Of a stretch of 64,000 bases of DNA, positions 1 through 10,588 are shown piece by piece. The DNA is taken from assembly GCA_022266195.1 (NCBI GenBank), contig WHVY01000002.1, positions 5,533,001-5,597,000 of the forward strand. The letters are read 5' to 3'. Position 1 is the first letter of the stretch, and the number at the start of each line of letters is the position of its first letter. The translations under genes were made by a program, and so were the position numbers. The notes beneath the pieces were generated by a model, which ran no database searches, was not told the origin of the DNA, and saw nothing but the letters and a program-made list of their open reading frames with translations. Origin of the DNA: Tetranychus cinnabarinus (taxonomy: Eukaryota; Arthropoda; Arachnida; Trombidiformes; Tetranychidae).

Positions 1-139
1 ATAGCTCGAATCTAACTCATAGTTAAGGGGATATTATGAAGATTGATTGAAAATATCAATGAAAAATTAAACTGACATTTAAATTTCTCTTTATTTATCC
101 TATCAGCATTCAGACAATATAAAAAATTTGGGTGAGAGC

Positions 140-347
140 CTAGTTACACGGACACATATAATAAACAGTGCTATAGATTCAAATAAATAATCGTTTATTA
201 TCGCGCTCTAGGTCGGACTAGGTTAGGTTAGGTTAGATTAGGTTAGGTTAGGTTAGGTTTGGTTAGGTTTGGTTAAGTTTGGGTGGGCTTGGATGGCCTG
301 GGGCCTCAATTAAAGCCTTTGTTATTGTTTTGTGTCCGTATAACTAG
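140..347. mobile_element. TTAGG-carrying element with 16-bp terminal inverted repeats
   Basis: CTAGTTACACGGACAC at 140-155 is matched in inverted orientation by GTGTCCGTATAACTAG at 332-347, one mismatch in 16. Between them lies a run of about a dozen TTAGG-like units at 217-280 that decays to TTTGG on its 3' side. The layout resembles a small non-autonomous DNA element that carries or captured telomere-like repeats. No transposase frame is present. Confidence 0.5.
217..280 (+). repeat. Interstitial TTAGG (arthropod telomere-type) repeat
   Basis: Consecutive GGTTA units, six to eight of them perfect, grade into GGTTT units. TTAGG is the ancestral arthropod telomere repeat, so this is the main taxonomic hint in the window. 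Its position inside an inverted-repeat element and next to unique-looking sequence argues against a true chromosome end. Confidence 0.75.
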
Positions 348-1143
348 ACTGTTACCAAAATTTGTTAAAATCGGATAATAATGTTTTTTGAATTGCATAG
401 CAAACAAGAGACTTTATGAGTAAATAAGCAGTTTAGAAGCCTTATTTTTCTTGCTGACAATGCTGATGTTGATTCTTGCGTTTCTTTGAAACTAATTAAC
501 AAAGCTTGTTACTAAAAAGTTGTTAATCTTTGAGTAGCGACTTGTTAACTCGTAAAAAGGTTCAAAGCACTTTTAATGACTTTGTTATTGAGAAAAATGG
601 TTTCTTTTTTGCTTAAGAAATTTGACTCTTTGCTTCAATGTAGTGAAGTTGCAAAGCAATGTTTCCCATCTAGTCTTAAAGTCTCGCCTTATTGAAAAAC
701 AGTAATTACTTTAATCATTCAATTTGGTTTTAAACACAGAACTCTGCGTCCAGTTTTACTTAATTATGCCACACTATCCTCATTCAGCGTTTGTAAACAG
801 TAGTCATTGGTTTGTTAGAGTCATAAAGTGAAGTTACCAGATTTATGCTCAGATATTGGGCACATTATGTGGCATAGAAATGGTCAGTTTAGATTGACCA
901 TCTTCATCGTTCAATATTCTTTCAAAATAGTTTCATCAATTGCAAATTCAAACAACTGTTTGTGACAGTTGTTTATCTCGTTTCTCACCCTTTAACTCGT
1001 CGTGCTATCTCTTTGGTTTGGGACCCAAACTTTGGGTTTACAAATGTAACAGTTAAAACATTGGTGTTCGCTGATTGGCTCAAATGGATGGGTGTCAACT
1101 TATTTTATCTTCTGCGCTCACTCCTGGAGCATAGAAAATTGTA

Positions 1144-1751
1144 GACACCGAAGTCAGTCGATACTTGCATCGACTGACTGACTAATGAATTTATGGCGAC
1201 TGACTGACTAAAAGTCGACTTAGTCGACTTTGATTATTGAACGACTGACTGACTATTAGTCGACTAAGTCGACTGACTTTCACTCTTTTGAGTCTTTCTT
1301 TTGAAAAAATTCAAAAATTCAATTAATTTATGATTTTGCTCACAAATTTTGTCAGCCTATCACATCCTTGCCAGTGACAAAATGAGTTGTTTTTTGATCA
1401 CATGATATTGAGTCGACTTAGTCGATAGTCGATGACCGTATCGACTTCGACTTAGTCGAAATTTCATCGACTGACTGACTGACTACATCGACTAACTTCG
1501 GTGTAGCCTAATGGTTAGAGCGCCGGACACCTTCCCTTGGTGTCTGGTGTTCGAATCCGGACGGTGGCACTGGAGATTGTCATAGGCGGCGATGCCTTTA
1601 CAAGTGGGAGCTTAAGTGTCTCCCTGGTTGCCTTTCAGCCCTTCGCGTGTACACTCTGCTGCGGTCATACGCTCATTGTGATGGGAGGGGTGCGGGAGGT
1701 AATCGCCTGCGTAATAGCAGCCTGCTCATTCAGTGCGGGGACATCACTGTC
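1144..1751 (+). mobile_element. 608-bp composite insertion with tRNA-like promoter, SINE-like
   Basis: TAGAAAATTGTA occurs at both 1132-1143 and 1752-1763, a 12-bp direct repeat expected of a target-site duplication. The paralogous promoter of copy 11 (about 28950-28985) runs through this point without the insert, so it acts as an empty site. The 5' part (1145-1504) is a foldback: ACACCGAAG at its start is matched by CTTCGGTGT at its end, with TCGACT and GACTGACT units inside. The next part has a tRNA-like A box and B box (about 1503-1570). The 3' part (1570-1750) is markedly richer in G and C than the surroundings. The open frame at 1537-1764 lies inside it and is probably not a gene. A tRNA-derived SINE with an added foldback is the best reading; a DNA transposon is the alternative. 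Confidence 0.6.
1503..1570 (+). promoter_or_regulatory. tRNA-like A and B boxes (internal Pol III promoter)
   Basis: TAGCCTAATGGTTAGAGC fits an A box and GTTCGAATCC fits a B box, spaced as in a tRNA gene. Between them is an extended hairpin, CCGGACACC pairing with GGTGTCTGG around loop TTCCCTT. The flanking acceptor strands do not pair and the T-arm loop is nine bases, so this is not a functional tRNA. It looks like the head of a tRNA-derived SINE. Confidence 0.55.
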
Positions 1752-1906
1752 TAGAAAATTGTAAATGTTGAGTGAAAATTGAAAAACAGTCATCTTCATC
1801 ATTAGCTTTTTACCTAAAAAACAAACAAGTAGTCCGATACTCTCCTCTTTATTGTGTATTCATAAGTTTTATCCTTTTGTTTTTTATTTTAAAGAGGTTG
1901 TCGAAT

Positions 1907-3631
1907 ATGAATTCATTAGAAATGGATGACCAACTAACGATAGTGAATCGGTCAACAGAATACCGTATTAGTAAAAAACTGATTCGTAAAGTGCCTTATT
2001 TTGAAAAGATGTTGAGCCATGAATGCTTGGAATCAAAGGAAAGCAAAGTTGAATTGGATTTTGATAAGCAGACCTTGGAAATAATTCTGAATTTAGTTAA
2101 AAGCGATTATACTGTTATCACGATTGAGATGAACTATGTAATTACTTTATACGAGTTGGCTGATTATTTGGGTCTGGATTGGATTTCAAAGGAGTGCATC
2201 ACCTATTTCAATGACAACTTTTCAACTGAAAATCTTCACAGTGTTATACCTCAAGTGACTAAAACATCTAAATGTATAAACTCTGGTGCTCTTGATGCTT
2301 TTATTTGTCGCTATTTCTTAAAGATAGCAAACGCAACTTTTTGGATTGGATATCCTATTGAAACGATTGCATACATTTGTGCTTTGGACCTGATGGTCTA
2401 TTCAGAATACCAAGTATTTGACTCTATCATTAAATGGGTGAATTTCAAGGCTGATACTAGAAAGGGCCATCTCAAAGGATTATTAAAGCTAGTCCGATGG
2501 TGCCATTTGAACGAACAAGACTCATCTAAAATAAAAGAAAATGAATTGTTTAAATCTTCAGGCTTTGAGCCAATAATTTGTGCTCCTCGAAAGGTTAATT
2601 GCAATTGTACCTTCAATCGAGCCAAGCAAAACTTTTTCATCATGATTGAAAAATTTGAGAAGAGTACAGATTTGCGAATCAAAGTACTTGACAATAACTT
2701 GACACAACTGGTTAGTCAAGTCATCAAACATGATCCGTGTGTACCTACAGAGCTTTTCCATGATGAACACATTTCTGACCTTCTTTTCGATACCAGAAGG
2801 AATTCCCTTCGAATAGACTGGAAACGTAAAAAATTTATGTGGTTTTGCCCTCCACAACCTTATACTCAATTGCTTAAAACAATCGATGGAAACATTGGAC
2901 AGTAAGTAATCATTTTTACAATGAAAGTCTGCATTGAAGTTTTTTTACTGATCTCTCTTTGCTTTTAATTTCATATTTAATTTTCATTGTACCAACATTC
3001 ATATTGGTACATTTTAAACACTGTTATGACTTTAGTCAAATTCAATTTTTGTTATCAAATATTTAATTCAACTTATTTTCTTTTGCACTTTAGAAGAATT
3101 CAACTTATCGGGGATTTAGAAACAGGAGAAAAGATCGAAGATGGTTCTTTATACTTAGAAGCAGCTGAAAATTTTGGTATGATTTACTTTTTAGCGGGGC
3201 GTTTGTACTATTTTCCCAGGTACCCCTGCTTAAATCATCATACGTTTCCGAGTCTAAAACAATGCAAAGCAACTATTTTGAAGGATAAGATTTACTTGCT
3301 GACAAATAAACGCGTGTTGTACGAGTTTAAAATTGAAGTTGATAATAATTTGCTTAGACGGACTTGGAGTCAGCGCTTATGGGATGATAAATTCAGTTTT
3401 TCGAATACACTGTTAACACCGAATCCAGCTGGTGATAAAATTATTTTGATTGATAAACTCACAAAAAAATACATTTGTTTCGATGTCAACACTGGAATGA
3501 TTTCAAAGGGTTGTATGATAACTTATTCCTTTGCTGATGGCCAAAAAGAGTCCAACAGTCTGTATACTTTGACCTCAACTTTTCTTCCTCTAAAAACCAT
3601 CAGAACTTGTTTTAACGGTGACCTTGCCTAA
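1907..3631 (+). CDS. BTB-BACK-kelch-like protein, array copy 1 (clade I)
   Basis: Exons are 1907-2901 and 3094-3631, with intron 2902-3093 (gtaagt...ttag), giving 510 residues. The start is set by alignment to every other copy (M-[DN]-S-L-E). An in-frame ATG at 1772 would add 45 residues including a hydrophobic run, but the same stretch in copy 11 is broken by a stop, so it is probably 5' UTR. The BTB domain covers about residues 9-102 and contains ISKKLIRKVPYFEKML. The BACK domain covers about 103-207, then a CNC motif and FNRAKQ, then HDEHISD and a beta-rich segment ending at the splice site. Exon 2 has two kelch-like strands groups, around YLLTNKRVLYEF and ICFDVNTG. The probable role is a substrate adaptor for a cullin-3 ligase, inferred from domain order only. 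The closest relative is copy 11, similar even in the intron. Confidence 0.82.
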
Positions 3632-4726
3632 CTCAATAATTAGTTCGCTAACATTATTCATGCACAGAGTACTTCATGAACCTACTAAAGCTTAAAAATT
3701 GTCTTTAGACTAAACTTACTACTAGAAGTTTTCAAAAAAACATCCTAACTTATCTTTTTCTTGTATTTTAAAACTCTGCGATCATTTTTGATTAAAAAAT
3801 CAGTTCTACAACTGCACAAAATGTGACAAGTTAAATTTTTTATACCAAGCTCATTTGGATAGTACCTGGTAGCAGTATTTTATTACATCCAAGTTTTTGC
3901 TTCAAAAAATCATTTGTTTTGATTTCTGATTCAAATTAGCGAAAACAAAAGTGTAAATTGTTCAAATTTTTCGTATTTATATTGATAATATTTGTGATAC
4001 CTCTAATGAAGTTATTAATTTTCAGTCTTTCATTTTAATTGTTTCAACTGTACACGAACTTAAATGTTTCTTTCTTTAAATATCCACCAGTTTCAATTAT
4101 GATTACTTATAAAAGTCCTCATAAATCTTAACAATTAATAGACTATTGAAGTTGTTGAATCAATTTTTCATTATTTAATCGACCTAACAAGTAAATATTG
4201 AGATCTGTAAAAGAAATCATTTCTTACAGCTGATTCACCAGAAAAAAAACTGGTTCAAATTGTTGATAAATCATAAAAATTAGGAACGACCAAAAAATGT
4301 TCAGAAAATGGGTAAAACTTGGCCAGAAGTCATTAATTTGAAAATCGATTAACTATATGACTCAGTCTTTTCTTTGAAAATCGTAATCGAAAATAATAAC
4401 TAAATGATTTAATTGATTCAATCGATGATTGATCAAATCATCTGCAGCTCTAATTCAAACGGTATGTCAGTTAGCTTGACAAATTAAGAGGGCGCCAAAG
4501 GCTGCAAAACAGTGTTCACTAATTGGATGGGTGGCAGTTATTATATCTTTTGCGTTCACTCCTGATTCATGAGTGTTGGAGCTTGAAAGATTGCTCTTAT
4601 CAAGTAAAAATTGAAAACATTTCTATTCGTAGGTTTATACGAAAGAACATTCCACGTCCAATACTCTCCTATTGATAGTCTAGTATAAGTTTCAGCATAT
4701 TGCTTCTGAATTTAAAGTGTGTCAAT
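3632..4726. other. Intergenic region between copies 1 and 2
   Basis: No coding signal. The first 60 bases after the copy 1 stop resemble the 3' flanks of copies 10 and 11. From about 4370 the sequence resembles the upstream regions of copies 10 and 11, and a degenerate form of the ATTGG promoter motif sits near 4516, about 210 bp before the copy 2 start. Confidence 0.55.
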
Positions 4727-6477
4727 ATGAACTCTCTAGAGACTGATGACCAACTTATAATAATTAATCGATCCATGGAACATCGTATAAGTAAAAAACT
4801 GATTCGTAGAATACCTTATTTTGAAAGGATGTTGAGCCATGAATACTTGGAATCAAAGGAAAACAAAGTTGAACTGGATTTCGATGAAAAGGCTCTGAAA
4901 TCAATCCTCGATTGGATTAAACTCGGATTTATCTTAATCGAGATGGATTGTGTGATAAATATGAGTATCATGGCTGACTATTTCGGGATAAGTGATCGTT
5001 TGATGAATAATTTCGTCTCATATTTTCATGAAAATTTTTCAATTGAGCATCTACCCGTTATTATACCTCAAGTGACTTCAACATCCAAGTTGGTAAATTC
5101 CGGTGCTCTCAATGCCTTCATCTGTCGTTATTTTTTGAAAATCGTGGAGACTCCTGTTTGGCTGCGTTATCCGATTGAAACAATTAGATTTATTTGTGTT
5201 TTGGATCTTATGGTTCACTCAGAATACCAAGTATTCGATGCGATCATGAGATGGTTGACTTTCAAAGCTGATTCTAGAAATTCATATCTTGAAGAATTGC
5301 TGAAGTCTATTCGATGGTGCTTTATGGAAGATAAAGATTTGATCAAAGTAAAGGAAAATAGATTCGTTAAAGATTCAAACTTACAATTGTTAGAGCTACA
5401 ACTTAATCGTAATTGTAGTATCGACCGAACTAAACAAGGTTGTTTTGTCGTTATTGAAGAATTGAGTGACCAAAATTTGCGAGCCAAAGTACTTGACGGT
5501 AATTTTTTCCCGTTGATTAAGCAAGTGATTAAATCAGATAAATCATTGCCTTTGCACCTTCTCCATGATGAACATATCTCTGATATATTCTTTGATTCTG
5601 GAAGGAAAATGATTCGTATCGATTGGAAGCACAATAAATACCGTTATATGGATTATAAATCGCATTATCAAAAAGTTCATAATTGTATTTATAAAAGCTC
5701 TAAATGGTAAGCAATCTTTTCCCTAGATTAATCTATTTGCATTTAATCTATTATCATTCAGTTACTTCTGCGGTGCATGCTATTATTTGGACATAAAATA
5801 AATTCATAAACATATGTATTGATGAATATTGTCATTAAGAAGGTCCACGCCTCGCACCAAGTTATTTCAGTTAATGAAGAGTACTTATGGTGTTAGTTTT
5901 TTGTTCTTTTAGTGGGAAATCTTATCTTGTGGCCTTTGAAAAATGGGATCCAATCAGGCACAAATGGTATGAACTTTCACTTCTCGAAGCATGCATAAAG
6001 TTCATTCTTGTTCGCAATGAATCTGGCATGTTTAGATGTTGGGAGTCTCCAACTATAGCAGATATTGATAACTTAGATTCCACCGGACACACATACCTGG
6101 CAACTGTCTTGGATAACAATATTTACATGCTGACGGACTCTGGTGCATTCTTTCAGTTTAATATTGACCGTGAGCTCGAGTGTGAAAGAATTGAATTTAA
6201 AAGACTCCAAAATAAGTTGAATTTTAGTAATTGTTTCCTAACATCCAAGCAAGTTAATGATGATAGAGTTATTTTTGTTGATAAGACCACCAGAGATGTT
6301 GTCTGTTTCAATGTCAGCACTCGAGAATGGAAATCAATCGGTCGAATCATTGATTGTGAAAGTAAATCTGTGGATGGTCGAGAGGAATATAAAACTCTTA
6401 AAACTTTTACTTTTGGATTTGTATCAACGGGCTCAATCAACCTTTGCTTGGAACGTGATCTCAACGCAATAAAATAA
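4727..6477 (+). CDS. BTB-BACK-kelch-like protein, array copy 2 (clade IV)
   Basis: Exons are 4727-5706 and 5913-6477, with intron 5707-5912 (gtaagc...ttag), giving 514 residues. The upstream in-frame start at 4700 is less likely because the family begins at MNSLETDD. The BTB domain contains ISKKLIRRIPYFERML, and the BACK domain contains LDLMVHSEYQVFDAIMRW. The usual Cys-x-Cys is reduced to a single Cys before the DRTKQ motif, in NRNCSIDRTKQ. HDEHISD and FDSGRKMIRIDW follow. Exon 2 carries the blade-like segments NNIYMLTDSGAFFQF and RVIFVDKTTRDVVCFNV and ends in the clade IV pattern FVSTGSINLCLER, shared with copies 21 and 22. An AATAAA overlaps the last codons at 6468-6473. The gene looks intact. 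Confidence 0.82.
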
Positions 6478-7609
6478 TGCCATTGACAAAATTATTCATT
6501 GACTGAGTTGTCTGAGTTGATATGATTGTTAACTTGTTATCTTTACCAAATTTGATCCAAGCATTTCTTTTATTGTTTCGATATACAATCAGCAGGTACT
6601 TGCAGCTTGTAGATGAAATTATTCAACAATTAAAAGTACATAAAAGCCAATTAAGAATGAAAATAAAATCACAAGTTTTTCTAGGATAAGCTTCTCTGAA
6701 ATATCTAGGTGAACTACAATAGAAAACTAAACAGTTAAACAACTTGATGTACCCCTTTGTAGCCTCATCTCCCCACTATTTTAATCGAAAAATTCGTGGT
6801 TACCCTTGAAGTTGACCTAGATGGAGTGTAAAAAAACTCGGGGAAATACTGTAAAGTATCAGATTTACTGTTAGTTTTAAAACCAATTATCAATCTTCAA
6901 CATCCAAAGCCATTTTTAATCAAAGAAACAATTATCGCTTGTTTTCTCACCGTGTATCGCCCTCATCGTGTACCGTGTTAACCCTTCATCACGCTGTTTA
7001 CATTTAACAATTTCTCTGTTTACAATCCTTTGCAAATAAAAGGATTCAATTACATTTGTATTGCTTAAAGCCAATCAACAATGGAAATCAAATTACAAGA
7101 TTCTTCTAGGATAGGCTTCTCACAAATTGGTTATGTCAATTTAATTATCCTAACAAATTAATGTAACATAGCTGCATCAGATGTACTAGTGATATTTTTC
7201 TGGGGTTGAAAACCAATTGTCAATTTTTAACGATCTCAACCGCTTTTAATTGGGGAACAATTAGTTTGCAGAGATATCATTTATCAAATTACATGTATTG
7301 TTCTGTTACACATTCCAGGGAATCAAATTGCTACGATAATCACTATCTTATTACATGTTTAAATTCAATTAGAGGTTGAAGCATAATAAGGAGGATGTCA
7401 GAAAGAATGGCCTTATCTCAGAATTTATTCAAACTAACATTTTCTAATCCAACAATTTGTGTGCTATTTCAAACAGATTTAAAATCTGACCTTCTCTAAC
7501 AAGTGTTTATCAATTGTAAGTTTGCTGTTTAACCCGTGAAAACTAACCCTTCAAAGTTGTATCTCAAGAAAATTTGACGTTTCGTCTTCAGTTCAATTTT
7601 GTGTACAAT
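6478..7609. other. Intergenic region upstream of copy 3
   Basis: No gene seen. From about 6890 to 7609 the sequence is paralogous to 61340-61870, sharing blocks such as ATCAGATGTA and AAAATTTGAC in the same order. There the following gene is missing. The block is therefore an upstream duplicon of this array. Confidence 0.5.
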
Positions 7610-8448
7610 ATGGATTTACTAGAGACTGATGGTCAGCTTTCGATAGTTAATCGAACGATGGTACATAAAATTCGTAAAGTGCCTTATTTTGAAAAGATGT
7701 TGAGCCATGATTCATTGGAATCAAAGGAAAGTAAAGTTGTATTGGATTTTGATTCAAAGGCTTCAAAATCGTTCCTCGATTGGCTTGAACTGGGTAATGT
7801 ATTCATCGAGATGGATTATGTAATAGATCTGTGCAACATGCTGGACTATTTCGGGATAAAAGATCATTTGATACAAGATTGTATCAACTATTTCAATGAT
7901 AATTTTACAATTGAACATCTTCCTGTTGTTATACCTCAAGTGACTCCAGTATCTAAATTGATAACCTCGAGTGATCTCAAGGCTTTCATCTGTCACTATT
8001 TCTTGAAGATAGTAAACACAACTATTTGGTTGGATTATCCTGTTGAAACAATTGAATACATGTATGTGTTTTCTTTGGACCTGATGATTCACTCAGAATA
8101 CCAAGTATTTGATGCAATCATGAAATGGATCAAAGCAAAGGTGGATTCTAGAAAGTGTTATCTTGAAATATTGCTAAAGTTGATTCGGTGGTGCCATTTG
8201 GAAAATAAAGATTTACCTAGAATGAAGGAGCAGGGTCAATCTCTAAATTATCAACCTTCCAAATTATGCTTTTCAGAAAACGGGATTGTGATCTTAATTG
8301 CAACCGAACCAAGCAAGAGCATTTCATTGAGATTTACGAATTGAATGCCACAAGTTTGCGAATCATAATATCTGACAATAATTTTTATCCATTGATTGAG
8401 CAAGTCGTCAAATTAAACAATACTATGGCTATTGGACACCTCTCTCAT
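7610..8448 (+). pseudogene. BTB-BACK pseudogene, copy 3, truncated
   Basis: The reading frame starts at the family start (MDLLETDGQL) but lacks about five codons of the BTB, reading HKIRKVPYFEK where others have ISKKLIRK before VPYF. BTB and BACK remain open to about 8262. A frameshift between 8262 and 8290 then moves the Cys-Asn-Cys and NRTKQ region into another frame, where it runs to about 8448 and stops resembling the family in the middle of the HDEH module. No splice donor and no exon 2 follow; instead there is repeat DNA. I read it as dead, although the first frame could still give a BTB-BACK fragment of about 244 residues. Confidence 0.75.
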
Positions 8449-8822
8449 TCAAATTGGCGTCAGTGCAAATTACAAGTAAAAACAGAATTTGAGAGAAAAA
8501 ATAACTATTTCCAAGTGAAAAAGACGACCGCAAGTTAGCTAGCCGACTCAGCTAAATTTGAATTTGACTGGCTTGAGCCGGCTCAAGCTATTTACTTTTA
8601 ACTGGCTTCAAGCACGTGAAGAAATGGCTGGCTGGCTCAATTGGCTAGCTTCGGTATCTAACATTGATTGGCTCAAATGGCTGGGCGTCAACATTATTTG
8701 AGCTTGTGATTCAGTCTCTTTCTGAAAATTTCAGTTAAATTGAATTTTACTCTAGTGACTGACAAATTTTGTGGTTATCTATTTCAAAAACTGAACCTTG
8801 TTTTAATTTAAAGTTTTTCAAT
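8449..8822. repeat. GGCTCAAGC-type palindromic repeat and copy 4 upstream region
   Basis: GCTTGAGCCGGCTCAAGC at 8571-8588 is a perfect 18-bp palindrome. It lies between inverted AGCTAGCC (about 8537-8544) and GGCTAGCT (about 8644-8651). Related sequence occurs at about 44520-44810. After it, near 8664, comes the promoter-proximal motif TGATTGGCTCAAATGG, about 160 bp before the copy 4 start. Confidence 0.5.
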
Positions 8823-10588
8823 ATGGATTCTTTAGAGACTGATGACCTACTTACCATAGTTAATCGATCCACGGAACATCGTATTAGTAAAAAACTAGTT
8901 CGTAAAATACCTTATTTTGAAAAGATTTTGAGTCATGATTCATTGGAATCAGAAGAAAACAAAATTGAACTGGATTTTGATGATAAGGCTTTTAAAATTA
9001 TTCTCGATTGGATTGAAATGGGTCATATGCTCATCAAGAAGGATAACGTAATGGCTCTGTGCAACATGGCTGGTTATTTTGGGATGAACGATGATTTGAT
9101 CAAGGATTGTGTCAAATATTACCGTAAAACATTTACAATTGGATGTCTACATACCATTACTCCTCAAGTGATTTTGACTTCTAAATTGATCGATTCGCGT
9201 GTTTTTAATGCTTTCATCTGTCGCCTTTTTATGCAAATCGTCGACTTACCTTCTTGGTTGGATTTTTCATTCGAAACAATTGATTACATTTGTAAGCTGG
9301 ACTTGATGATTTATTCAGAATTTCAAGTTTTCGAGGCAATCATGGTTTGGGTAGCAGAAATCCCATGGAATCTTAAGTCTAGAAAGTCACATCTTAAATC
9401 ATTGCTAAATTCAGTCCGATGGTGTCATATGGAATCCAAACATTTAACTAAAGTAAAGAGAAATGAGCTCATCAAATCTGAAGGCTTTGTACCACCTTTC
9501 TGCTCTCGTAGAAGAGTTAATTGTGTTTGTTCCTCCAATCGAACTATAAAAGGGTATTTTATTATTATTGAAGAGTTAGAGGGTACAGATTTACGAATCA
9601 AAGTACTTGACAGTAATTTTCTGCCATTGATTAATCAGGTTATTCAATTGCACTCTTCAATGCCTATGTTTGCTCTCCATGATGAACATGTTTCTGATAT
9701 TTCCTTTGATTCTGGAAGGAAAATGATTCGAGTTGACTGGAAGCAGAATAAATATCGTTTGCTTGATTATAAAGCATATGTATTTCATTATTTTGAAATT
9801 GATAGATGCTCTATGATGAGATACACTAGGTAAGATACTCACACTATTTTTTTATTGTTTAAAATTTCCATTATCATACGATCTGCCATCCGTTTTCATA
9901 AAAACAGGATAATTATCGAATTCGAATTTGTCAACTGAATAATCACGTTACAGTTTTAAAAGAGAAGAAAAGTACATTAATTTCATCCTTTCTTATCCTT
10001 TTTTCTTATCCCTTTAGAGCAAAGTACCAAGGTACACAGAGTCACAGCAGTTTTTCAACCATTTACGGAAGTTCACTTCTCGAAGCTAATGGAAAGTTTG
10101 TTTTGCTTCACATATACGATGGATGTGTTGCTTATTGTTCGGAGCCTGGAGCTGGTAACATTGAGTCTAAACTTTTTGACTATGAACACAGTTTCATTTC
10201 GACTATTTTGGACAAAAATATTTACATAATAACTAAAAATTTTGATTTCATGACATTCAATATTGACCAAGAAAAAAAGTTTGGATTTATTGAACTTACA
10301 AAATTAGCACAATTAGTTCACAAAGAACAATTGAAGCTCGATGATACATTTCTAACTTCGAGCCAAGTTGAAAATGCAATTTTTTTGGTTGATAAGTCCA
10401 CGAGAAATGTCTTTCGTTACGATATTGTTTCTGAAGAATGGGATCTAATCGGTCTTCTGATTAATTATGATTATAACAAAACTGATGGACAAAAGGAGCC
10501 CATTAAGTTGGTAACATTCACATCAGCTCTTTTATCGATAGACACTATCAGACCTTGTTTAAAACGTAAACTTGATTCGATGAATTGA
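8823..10588 (+). CDS. BTB-BACK-kelch-like protein, array copy 4 (clade II)
   Basis: Exons are 8823-9829 and 10018-10588, with intron 9830-10017 (gtaaga...ttag), giving 525 residues. The start at MDSLETDD is preferred over an in-frame upstream ATG at 8769, which no sister copy keeps. The BTB holds ISKKLVRKIPYFEKIL and the BACK holds LDLMIYSEFQVFEAIMVW. Two extra residues (EIPWNL region) lie before the RKSHLKSLL helix. The CVC motif precedes SNRTIKGYF, a change from the usual DRTKQ. HDEHVSD and FDSGRKMIRVDW follow. Exon 2 contains GSSLLEANGKFVLLH and ends FLSIDTIRPCLKRKLDSMN, as in copies 7 and 9. AATAAA lies at 10667-10672. Exon 2 and its 3' flank are paralogous to the same region of copy 9. 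Confidence 0.82.

Larger units (their letters stand above)
1..1131. other. Intergenic region upstream of copy 1
   Basis: This stretch has no supported gene. It holds the TTAGG-bearing element at 140-347. From about 440 to 960 it carries a duplicated upstream block whose paralogs lie near 28330-28740 and 38745-39005. Around 1071-1092 is the recurrent promoter-proximal motif TGATTGGCTCAAATGG. The short open frame at 962-1144 crosses the edge of an insertion and matches nothing in the array. Confidence 0.6.

Noticed and set aside
217..280. A true telomere
   Set aside because: The TTAGG run is short, degenerates on one side and is flanked on both sides by non-telomeric DNA within an inverted-repeat element.
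962..1144. A 60-codon gene
   Set aside because: It covers the promoter motif and ends in the insertion boundary; no homolog in paralogous upstream blocks.
1145..1504. A CRISPR-like repeat array (GACTGACT/TCGACT units)
   Set aside because: Units are short, irregular and inverted, without fixed-length spacers; the genome is eukaryotic.
1503..1570. A functional tRNA gene
   Set aside because: A and B boxes are present, but acceptor strands do not pair, the anticodon stem is too long and the T loop is oversized. It fits a tRNA-derived SINE head better.
1537..1764. A 75-codon gene
   Set aside because: It lies entirely across the mobile insertion and its target duplication, and its openness follows from higher GC content.
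1772..1906. A 45-residue N-terminal extension of copy 1 with a membrane segment
   Set aside because: The matching region of copy 11 is interrupted by a stop, and no other copy has such an extension.
2398..2869. Minus-strand frames opposite the exon 1 regions, repeated in several copies
   Set aside because: They mirror the codon pattern of the coding strand and lack any recognisable domain or splice structure of their own.
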